A stretch of DNA of 64,000 nt from Gerris lacustris (lineage: Eukaryota; Arthropoda; Insecta; Hemiptera; Gerridae): NCBI GenBank assembly GCA_951217055.1, contig OX578278.1, forward strand, positions 30,641,105-30,705,104, given 5' to 3'. Position numbers and translations under genes: made by a program. Each line of letters opens with the position of its first letter. Position 1 is the stretch's first letter. The notes below the pieces were generated by a model. It had not been told where the DNA came from. It saw nothing but the letters and a program-made list of their open reading frames with translations, and did no database searches. Positions 23,801 through 35,800 of the stretch are shown piece after piece.

Positions 23801-26800
23801 ATGATCAGCATATTGTCAAACCATTGTAGTAGAAGTGGTTAAACGGGTAGGACAAACTACTTGTTCGAACCTAGCAATCAGGCCACATTGAGCCCATTTA
23901 ACTAACCCCATCCATGGTGGAGAGTTCCATTCACTTCCCACATCATACCTGTACATTGTACTGCCAAAGCGGGAATGGTGTGGTCATTAGTGAGCTATTT
24001 AAATCAGAGCATCATGGACGGGATCGAACCCACGACCTTGATTCGCCTCGATTCATTGATAGCTGGGCAAGCACATAGAGCACCTCGGCCACGCTAGCTC
24101 CCTTGTCAAACCATAAATAAAATATATTTATAAAATATAATTGTATTTATGGTTTGAAATATAGTGACCATTTGAACAAGTAATAGTGTTTGCTTTTTAA
24201 TTATCGCCATCTGTTTACCTTCATTATGAATAAATACCATAAAATTTCAGTTAATAATATTAACTGAATTTTCTTCATGATATAATAAAAAAATAAAATA
24301 AAATAAATAATTGAGACACTTATTAGTAATTACTTGGTTGACCCACCAGTGAGTACATAACCAAGTAAATTAGGTGCCATGTAGCACAATTTTAATTTGT
24401 TACCCACTCTTTATTTATTTATTTTATTTTACTCCTTATAACGAATGCTTTTGTCTAAATAACTATTAATATAAAAGGATATTTAGTCCATAGAACTTAG
24501 GGACAAAGGAACATCACTCTTCAGTATATAAATGTGATGATATCACTTAGTCTAACTAACAATATTAGTTTAAAGACAAGGGAATATTAACACAATAAAA
24601 CAATTTGGGAGGACGGTGATCATGTAAATGAGTGCTTAGCAAAATAATTCATCAGAGTTTTGTAAAGAAAGCGCCCAGAACTTTTATTTTTAGTAACATG
24701 CACATATTATCATCGCTTGAAGTGCTGTGGGCGTTAAAAAAAAAAATTTATTGTGCATTCTTTATAAAAACGTAACTTCATTTTTTTCTTAAATATAATA
24801 TATTATTTTCTACTTTTTAGTCTCTTACATTAAGGCTGCGTATACCCTAAAGCTTGTTGCATACTTTTGCCGCTAGATGTCTCTGACAATCACATTCCAC
24901 GGAAGGTTAGATTACCATGTAGGTCTGAGTATTTTTTAAAAATTTATTTCTGTTTTCTAAAACGTCACAATATTTACATTTTTGACTGACATAATAATTA
25001 TATGGATTTTATTTGCGTTTATAATGTCGTACTTTTATTTGTTTTTTGTAAGAAAAATAATATTTAGTTTATTATTTTTAGAAAATTATAATTTTACTAT
25101 AATTATTTGAACTTTTGAAGATTGAAAATGTTAGAAATAATTTAATTTGTCTGGAATATTATAATATCATGTCTATGTTGTTGCAAAATCATGGTCGATA
25201 CTGATACTAAAATCTTTATAATAATCTTCAAATATTGCACTCGAATATGAAAAATTGGTCCGAGACAACTCTGAAAAACTTTCTCATATACGATCCATTT
25301 ATTAGTTTTCATAGCTACACTTAATTATTATTGAATATTTCATCAAAATGTATCACAAAAATAACTTCTCCTCGGCGGGGAATTGAACCCGGGCTCTCTC
25401 CGTCCGCGTTTTAAGCTATTTTCTCAGAAACTAGATTTTTCCCAGAAAAACGGCTTATATCGTTAGATTCGTATTTAAATGGACTACATTTTAATTTTTT
25501 TAATTTTGTCGGAACCGTTTTCGAGAAATATATTTTTTTTTCATGATTTTTCATGAAGTTTTAGGGGGGTAGCGCCCCCAAATTTGAAGCTAAAATTCAT
25601 TTTTCGATTTTGCCTTGGGGTATGATTTTTCTGAACATGTATGCCAAATTTCGTCAAAATCGGTCCAGTAGTTTAGGCTTCAGGCGTCTCCACAGACAGA
25701 CGGACATTTTTTAAAAACCACTGTTTTGGACACAAAAAATGTTCAAGATGGCGCACCATGACATGTTATACATCAATTTAAAGGTCTTGAAGTGTAAAAA
25801 AAGAATATGCAACTATTAAAATTTTACACTTACAATTTTAACTTTGACCTCAAATCGTGTAAATCCGTTTAAATTTCAAAATCGAATTTTCGCGCCATTA
25901 CAATACTTTCTCTTTATATGAGAAAGTAAAAATGGTTAAATTTTGATCAAACGCAAACGCCTCGAAATTATGCTTTACTGTGCTGTACCAATCTTTGTAT
26001 AAACAGCTTACTCATTTTAGACCATTCCCGGTACTAGCGGTCATTACCCCACAACTCCTTCAAAATAAATATATATAATTTTACTGATCTATTATATACA
26101 TCATATATGTACTATGTACTACTATGTAATGCTACAATAGTATCGTATGCAGAGAAATATGTAATGAGTCATGACTCTGAGCTTGATATACAAGGATTCG
26201 CACTTTTCTCGAGAACGGATGGGGATAAAAAGACCGGTCCTAAACTGTTGGCTGAGGATTTTTAAATTCTTTAAAAATTATGTTGATGAGCACTTCTAAC
26301 ATTTTAGTGAAAAGAAACTATAAATGAAAATAAAACAAATTGAAAGCCATATTTTTAAGAGTGGTTTAGATCCTATGGCTTGAAATATGAATTTTTAGGT
26401 TCCTGTACGAAGTACAAAAAGAAACCTTATATAACAGCTCTGTCTGTCTGTCTGTCCGTTGGCATGTTTCAATTCATAAACTACTATAGCTAGGAACATG
26501 AAATTCGGTACACAGGTGCATCTCGCCATTTGAGGCAACTGTACACTTTTTGGAGTTTTCACACTAAATATGTTCAAGATGGCGCACCATGACATGTTAT
26601 ACATCAATTTAAAGGTCTTGAAGTGTAGAAAAAGAATATGCAACTATTAAAATTTTACACTTACAATTTTAACTTAATCGTACAGAAACCAGAGATTATC
26701 GCCTCACGTACTTATTACGTGAAGCGCGCCTTACTTGTTTTAATTTGTTAGTTGTTTCGGGTTTTCACGATTATGGGGTATTACCCCAAATATAGAGCTT

Positions 26801-29800
26801 AAATAATTTTCCCCGAATACTCCTCGAGGAGTAATATAAGCCAAATTTCATCGTTATCGGCCCGGTAGTTTTGGTTTCAGGCCTCTGCCCAGGTTATAGA
26901 CTACAAACAGACAAAACGTCTTAATCCATAAAAATCACAAAATATGAATTATAACAGCTCTGTCTGTCAAGCTAGTTTCAATTCATAAACTACTACAGCT
27001 AAGAACATGAAATTCAGCACACAGGTGCGCATCTCGGCATTTATGACAACTGGACACTTTTTTGATTTTTCAGACTTAATATTTCAAGATGGCGGCAAAT
27101 ATGGCGGGTGATTAAAAAAAATGTTTTTAGTAATCATGACATGTTAAACATCAAATTAAAGGTCTTGAAATGTAGGAAAAGAATATGGAACTATTAAAAT
27201 GTCACACCTAATATTTTCAAGATGGCGGCCAATATTGCGGGTGAAAAAAATATGTTTTTAGTCACCATGCGACATGTTATACATCAATTTAAATATCTTG
27301 AAGTGTAGAAAAAGAATATGCAACTATTAAAATTTCACACTAAATATTTTCAAGATGGTGGCCAATATGGCTGACTACTAAACAAAAGTAATATATTTTT
27401 TTTTAAGTTAATAATTTTAACTTAATCGTACAGAAACCTGCGATTATCGCCTCACGTACTTACGTGAAGCGCGCCTTTGTTTATTCTTGGCTCATTTGTT
27501 TATTCTTAGAACTTTTTATACATAAGCATTATTTCTACCGCTAGAGACCAGAAAAGTTGCTATAATGTTGCCAACGCGCTTTTGCCTCTGCCGAATAAAA
27601 TGCCTAGAGCAAAAAAATAATTCTTATTTTGAGCCATAGGCAAAAGTCCGACTGACACGCCATTATAGCTTCTATAACTCCACATAATAAACATTGGTAA
27701 TAACAATAATGTCCGAAATTAACAACGCTGTATTGCAAATGTAACAGGTATTACGACTCTAGCGTGTTACCTACTTATATTTTGACATTTTTATGTACAT
27801 ACTAGCTGGGTACCCGTGCTTCGCTACGGAGTGTTATTATAATTAGATAAGTTTATAAACAACCATAATGAAACATATAAATTATTTTACTATGCAAGAA
27901 TATCTAGATTCTACCTCTCCCACCGACTTCTATATACCCCCTCCTCTTTGATAAGCCCCCCAAAGTAAAATATGACAAAACAATACAAAAAACTATTACT
28001 CTACTCTTAAAGAGCTTTTGCATCATCAATGGTATTCATTACATTGACCCCGTATTCATTACTTGTACCATACCCCTGTGTACCAAATTTAAATTTCCAA
28101 AATTCATGTAGCTGTCATTTTCCCCTTGCTTTGAAGTTCAAGTGGGCAAATTTTTATCGACATCGAGCTAAAACTGTAGATTTGTATAAAGAACATACAC
28201 CCACATACGTTTATTTTTATATATATAGCTATAAATTCCCATTTTACCCCCTCCTAAATAAAATTGTACATAACAACAATTACTTTTCTCTTAAAGTGCT
28301 TTTCAACGATATGCATGATATGAAGGGAATCCATTACTTTGACATTTTTACACCGTACCCCTTTGTACCAAATATTAAATTTCGAACATTCATGTAGACA
28401 GAGATCTTTCCCTTGCTTTGAAGGTCAAGTGAGCAAATTTTCATCGAGATCGAATTAAAACTGTTGATTTGTATAAAGAACATAAACACATTCACACATA
28501 CGTTGACATTTATAGATATTGATATACATTTCCATTTTACCCCCCTCTTAAATGAAAATATGACAAAATCGTACTTAACAACAATTAATGTACTCTTAAA
28601 GAGCTTTCCAACGATATGCATCATGAAGGGTATCCATTACTTTGACATTTGTACCCCGTACCTCTGTTTACCAAAATTTTAATTTCGGAAAATCCTTCAC
28701 CTTGTTTGGAAGAAAAAGAGGGTAAAAAATGCATCAAATTGGAATAAAACTGTAATTTGTATAAAAGACATTCTCTTATATAGATACTCTTCTTTTTATT
28801 ATAGATATAGTTATATTTTCCATTTTACCCCCCTCCTAAATGAAAATATGACAAAACTACACATAACAACAATTACTGTACTCTTAAAGAGCTTTTCAAC
28901 GATATGCATCACGAAGGGTATTCATTTCTTTGACCCCGTATTCATTACTTGTACCCCGTACCCCTGTGTACCAAAATTTAAATTTCAAAAATTCGTATAG
29001 ACCTTGATTTTCCCCTTGCTTTGAAGATCAAGTGTGCAAATTTTCATCGAGATCGGACTAAAACTGTAGATTTGTATAAAGAACAAATAAGATATAGCTA
29101 TATTTTTCCATTTTACCCCCCTCCTAAATGAAAATATGGTAAAAGTGTACATAACAACAATTACTGTACTCTTAAAGAGCTTTTTAACGATATGCATCAC
29201 GAAGGGTATTCATTACTTTGACCCCGTATTCATTACTTGTACCCCGTACCCCTGTGTACCAAAATTTAAATTTCGAAAATTCATGTAGACCTTGATTTTT
29301 TCCTTGCTTTGAAGATCAAGTGTGCAAATTTTCATCAAAATCGGGCTAAAACTGTAGATTTGTATAAAGAACAAACACACACACACACACACACACACAC
29401 ATACGTTGACTTTTATATATATAGATATATATACTAGCTGGATATCCGTGCTTCGCCAGTGAGAATTATTTTAATTTGACAAATTTATAAACTATCATCA
29501 AGAAACATTTAAATTATTCTAGTATGTCAGAATATATAGATTCTACCCCTTTGTACCAAAATTTAAATTTCTAAAATTCATGTAGACAGTGACTTCTCCC
29601 TTGCTTTTAAGGAAAAGTGTGTAAATATTCATCAAATTGGGATAAAACTGTAGATTTGTATAAAGGACATACCCACATAGATACATACCCACCCACAGAC
29701 TTTCTTCTTAATTTATATAGATAGATTTCTTTGTCCGGGTATATGCGTCTCTGAACTCCTCTTATACGGCTAGACTAATTTTTTGAAATGTTGTGTGTAC

Positions 29801-32800
29801 GAAGTTTATTCAAAAATGGTTTAGATTCACAAATTGATGCGATAGAAAATGTGTATTTATTCGTTTTTATGCAATTTATTTTGATAAAAACGAGAAAAAT
29901 ATTCAGTCTTACAGATAAGTTATTTACGGTACTAAGATTTGATTAGGTAAATTATAATCTATAAACCATTCAGCTCGTAGAAATATAATTTTCAAGTTTA
30001 CACAAACATTTGTTGAGAAAAATGGACACACGAGGATAAAAAAAATGTTGACTTGTTTTTCTTCAGAAACTTCTGAATTCACCTTTTAGTTTTCATGAGC
30101 TTATATCCCTATTCCTCGGCATTCAGTTTTTCACATGACTACGTATTGAGATGCCAGACGTAGTTATACTAAATGGTTATTGATCGAAATATGAGTTGTT
30201 GTTTTTCCCATGTACCCTTAGATGAGTAATAGATGGGAATAAAATATATATTAATTTATTTTTTGGTCAGTTTTAGGTAGTTTGTTTAAGAGAGTTTCCG
30301 TATTGGCTCCCATACGTGATTTTGGGTGGTCGTATTGGCTAACACAATTTTCAGATACCTAGTAGGATTAGCTCCTATCTTTTTTTTTTTTAACATGTAT
30401 TGTTTTTCATCTTCAGCTAGATTAAAATACTATTGATATCAATATTGGTTGATAAAATTATATTGTTATAATAAAGAGATAATAACAATAATTATTATTA
30501 TTAGAAATATTACTATTATAGAATGATTATTATATGATGTTTATTATTTGAAGACGATATGAAAGAATACAAAGAAAGGTACTTTTTCTACCCTCAAAAA
30601 ACAAAAAACTTTTCATTCAATTTTTTGCTGACTCAAAAACTCAATTCAGTCCTCTTTCACACGAGGCAGCTTAGTTGATTCAACTTTTCTTGCCAATGGG
30701 AGGTCAGTACGATGTTAGAACCCGAGGAAGCAGGAGTACTTCATAAGCTTGCTCTTCTGAAAAGCAATAAAGGAGGAAATGTATCTAGTCGAAGATTGTG
30801 TGTTCCTCCCTTGTTAGAGAATAGGGGAAATAGGCGCTTTCTTACAATTATATCCGAAACTTCTAAGCCACGAGGATAAACTCTTCAATTATTTCCGCAT
30901 GTAAAGACCATCCTTCGAAGAGATTCACGCCCTGATCCAGTACAGGATTTACTGTATTCACTGCACTTCATGTCCCATATCATAAGACGAATACGAACAT
31001 ATTCAATCAATAGTAGCAGTAGTAGTAGTCTAGTACTTCCTACTAGAACGGGTAGGACGAACCACTTGTTCGAACCTTGCAATTAGGCCATCACATAGGC
31101 CCTTTTTACGCCCCGTGGTGGAGAGTTCCAGCTACTTCACACATAATACATTTGTACATTGTACCGCCGAAGCGAGTATGGTGTGATCATTAGTAAGCTA
31201 TATAAGCGTGCGTCAAAGCGTGGGGGAAGAGTCCCCATAAAGGGTGTCCCTCGCCCTGCTCCGTCCTCGAACCATAGATACAAATTACATCGTCATGACA
31301 CGGATCGGACCCACATCAAAGAGTGGGGGAAGAGTCCCCATAAAGGGTGTCCCTCGCCCTGCACCGTCCGTGAATCATTGATGAAATTCAGAGTATCATG
31401 GCACGGGATCGAACCCACGACCTCGAGTTGCCTCGACTTAGTGATAGCTGAACGAGCGCCCTAACACGCTCGGCTACCCTGGCTCCCTTATTCAATCAAT
31501 AAGTCTACATTGGAATTTGAAGAGAAAATAAAATAACTTTGCCATTGCATTGTGAAAAAATGTCCCAGCCGACTCAATTAAGTTGACTGGACTGAAGGGC
31601 CTAATGCCTAGTAGTCTTTTTAGTTGAATCAACTAGTGGGGGATAAGAACGCGAGTGCCACATGTAATTGGCCTCCTAGTTGCTTGGGCGGACGAGTTGC
31701 CTTGTGTGAAAAAGGCCTAAAAGACTGATTTTTCTCTCAAGTTTTAACGCTCTAGCTTAAAAGTAAGCTTTAGTTTTTGAGTCAGCAAAAATGGAATCAA
31801 ATGTTTTTTGCTTTTTTAGGTAGGAAAAGTAAAGTAAGGTAAAGAAAACCCCGGCATGTAAATAAGACAAAAAAAATCCCTACCACCAAATCTTGATATT
31901 CATCCCCTCTCTTTACAAATTTAATTTTAAATATCATGAAAGTTCCTAGATTACAAACCTTTCAACCGAAATTAACATTTTGAAAGTATTTATAAACCAA
32001 ATTTGTCAATGTGGGTAATACACATGATCGAACTTCATGGTAAAAACCTCTCAGTAACTTTAGCTAAAACGGACAATTCAGTTGAAATCTCAAAAAACAT
32101 CATTTTAAAATAGTAAAAAAATTATTTTTAAAATGTTAAAAAAAAATCAATGTTTTTTATATATCTTTTTTTTAATTACGAATTTCAAATTATATAAAGT
32201 CAAAATACAGTTGTAAACAAACAAAAATTATCAGAAAAAAAAATAGAATGAAACTTTGGAATAACAAATATTTATAATTTTGGCCGAATCTTAGTGTGTG
32301 TAAACATAGCGTGTTTATGCTTGAATGTTTCCCTTAGAGACTGACCATCTTTAACCATCTCTTAGTTACCTCCGATAGGAAGGTAATGAGGGAGTTAGTA
32401 AAGCCTAGTTCACTAAAAATCCGACAGACTGCACTAGCTCTCGATCCCACTTTTTCCCGTTTACCAAATTACTCCTCCTGGCTCTAAAAATTAATATTTT
32501 TGCACGAAATTTGGGATTTAGAGTATTTAGATAATTGCCTTTTGCAGCCGCGAGCTACATTTTTTAAAAAATAAATAGAATCGGATTTAAGAATCACTTA
32601 AGTGGGAAAAAAGGGGAAAATCAAAAATCGGGCTCGCGGCTGCATTGAAGAATATATTGATGAACCCAGATACGAAATATTGTATTTTTATCTCTAATAT
32701 TGCGGACAAAAACAGAAATTTTGTAAAATCAAACACGTCCGCGCACCCTTAAATGAAACTAAATTAAAACTCTTGTCATTTTTTATTTTTGTAATTTAGT

Positions 32801-35800
32801 TTTTTCACACTTTTGTCTATTTGGTTAGACAAGAAAAAATTATTAACTTAAATTTTTGATTAAAAAGTTTCTTTACAGTTTAAAAAGAAAAAAAAAAGCA
32901 TTTCTCCATATAAGAATAGAAATTTATTGATTTATCGGCTAATACAAAACATTTTATGAAACTAATAATCGATTATTGTATTGTTATCATTAATACATAA
33001 TCAGTGCAAGTTTCAGCTTTTTAGGTAGTCAAGAAGTGGGTCAAATATAGATTACAAGATTTGTCTCTGACAAAAATTTGTCTCAAACAGATAAGTAAAG
33101 CTAATTAAAAGCATGTGAAGAAATCTTTTTTTAATAATTAAAAAAAATAAAAGTTTTCACAAGAAAAATGAGCAACAAATGAAAAAAGTTTGAATTTGAC
33201 GCGAGAAATTGTTAATTTTCTTCTTGTAAATCAAAGTATTTTAAATTTGTGTTTGTTTTTTGTCAAATTATTATTTACTTTTTTTGTGATTTTTCACTAC
33301 CAACAATTTATATCTAAAATCCTAACTACACCAGTCTTATAATTAAATTTGATTCTTGAGAGTGTTGGAAAATGAAGGAGAAAGGAAAATGAGGAGGAGG
33401 ACCAATGAGAGCTCAAGATTTTAACGTCTAGAAGGTCAAATATCAAAATTTCGGCTCTTATTGGCTCCCCAAACGAGTTTTTGATTTTTCCCATGCTGTC
33501 AAAAATCAATTTAATGTAAGACTAGAGTAGTAACAGTCTTAATTAATTTCAACTCAGTCCTCTAAACTTAAAAATATTTGAAACATTTTTTACTTTCAAT
33601 GTTTTACTATATTATGTTTACCTCCTCCCCAGTCCACAGCTGTTCAGTTATTTGGTGCAATAAAGCAGATAGAGAAGAGTCACTGTCTGGCAAACAGTTC
33701 TACTTGTAACTGTAGTGATTTGAGGAAGAAACCTATCTGTATTCTGTCAAGGGTAATTCTTAAAATAATCTAAATTTAAATGTCAAGCAAGATCAAATAT
33801 AAAGATTAAAATGTAACTGGCTATATTTATATTTGAGATTTTATAATATTTCTCCGTTTCCCACCTCTGTGACGGCCACTTTCTCACGCCCGCTTTGCAC
33901 CTGCTTCCTACAACTTTTCAAACATTCAAGATTTTAATGAATTCACTTCCCTCAAGTGAATCACAGTAAAAAAAAAATAAAATAAAATAAATAAGTGACC
34001 TTTGGCACTGAAATTAACACGTTTAATTTAAACATTTTGAACAGTCAAGATTATAAAAAAAAGGGAGAAGCCCACATCAAGCTTCTAAAAACAGATATCA
34101 TTAAATGAAGTGAAAATAGTGTTTTTATATTTTTTGAAAATGAGAGCTGTTAGAGAGAGGCAGCACAGAGGTGGGTTCAGAACCTCATTATTCCTGTGTT
34201 TGGCACCTGAACAACACATTTATCTACACTGGTACACAGCTAAATATTTTATATTATTCTAAAATTAAATAAAGATAATTAGCTTTAAAATGTGTAACAT
34301 CAAAACTATGTAAACACGTTCTTCCTCCTTATTTTAATTATAAGTTAAATATCTCTCTTTTAATTATAATCTGTAAGCTCTTTTTAAATTATAATCTGCC
34401 AAGTTTTAATAATTAATTATTCTGCCAAGTTAATAATTGTTTCGACAGAGTTCTTGCAACTTCTTCTAATATTAATAACATTCAAAGAGTAAAAATTACT
34501 TTATTGTTTAACCACATAGAAGTATTCCAATAGTCTTATTTTTTATCCCTTGAATTAGTTTGATACAGGGAAACTGATTTGAGTTCATTTTAAAAAAAAA
34601 AGAAATTTCCACTTTAAATTACCACTTAATTTAATTTAAATTTAATAATTAACTACAAGGCTGTTCAGGCAATCCCCCTTTAGATACGATGAACCAAAAT
34701 CCTCACACGTTTGACCACTCCTAGGTAAAAATATAATCGTTCATTGTTTTTCCAACAGGTACAAAAACCTGCTTGTATCTATTATGTAGTTTTTTAAGGG
34801 AAATGTTTGATACAACTCTGGTTATGTTGGCTATTGGTTTTCAAATTAGAGGCATCTGAGAGTTACTCCCTCGTGCTTTTGTAAGTGCTCATCTACAATT
34901 TTTTTTTTGCCTGTTCACTGGATTTTTATTAATTCATTTATTTTTAAAAAAATATTGATAAAGAAAGGATACAGTTAAATTCTAACATTATGTGAAACTA
35001 ATGCATTATAACTTCAATTTGTGGAGTGATTTCTCTGTACACTTACAGTTGTATGTGATAGGATTATAATGGCATCTACATCCAAAGAAAAAATCTGTCA
35101 GCGACAACTTGTACTGTGTTTTCTCATAAACGAACACATCATTACTTTATCAATTTTCATTTATTTATTAATTATTTATAATTTTTCATTTATTAGTTGT
35201 TTCAAGTTCAAATTGGTGGTTACATTAAATTAAATTTAGAGCTAAAATTAATTTCTTAATTTTGCCTTGGGGTATGATTTTTTCTGAACATGAATACCAA
35301 ATTTGATCAAAATCAGCCCAGTAGTTTAAGCTCCGGGCGTCTGCACAAACCACAGACAGAATTTAAAAAGAAAACATTGTTTTGGAGTAAGAGGACCTTA
35401 ATACAAGTAAATTTTTCAAAATATTAAAATTTCTTCACCATCACAAAACTGTCTCTCTAAATATACTACGTATAAGAGAAAGTAAAATAGACTGTCAATT
35501 AGTGTGGCACATAGCTTCCTCGCATCCTATCATGTACTTTATTTGGTGCGTAGGCTTCCGCGGGTAGATTCGTCATAAACAGCATGTTTTTCTGGTTAAA
35601 TCCATGTCACAAAGGGGTTGAAGTCTAACTTACGGTGTATATCAAATCCCTTGCACTTGCGGCAAGAACTACATCGGGCAAACCGGAAGATTGATTACAA
35701 ACCCACCTTCAAGAACACGTAAGAGCAATGAAAAACAATGACCACAGATCAGGGACAGCTCAGAATTCTGAAGAAACCGGCCATCTCATGAAGTTTGAGG

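Noticed and set aside
27802..29725. CRISPR-like array from the regular units near 290 bases
   Set aside because: Units are long, diverged along their whole length and bounded by Helitron-type ends, in a eukaryotic sequence.
23825..31488. Functional tRNA genes at the SINE heads
   Set aside because: A and B boxes are present but acceptor and anticodon stems do not fold properly, and the copies have tails and target duplications, so they are SINEs.
34150..34250. Frame starting ATGAGAGCTGTTAGAGAGAGG as an exon
   Set aside because: The proposed donor is weak, there is no partner exon, and the sequence looks like a degraded SINE head.
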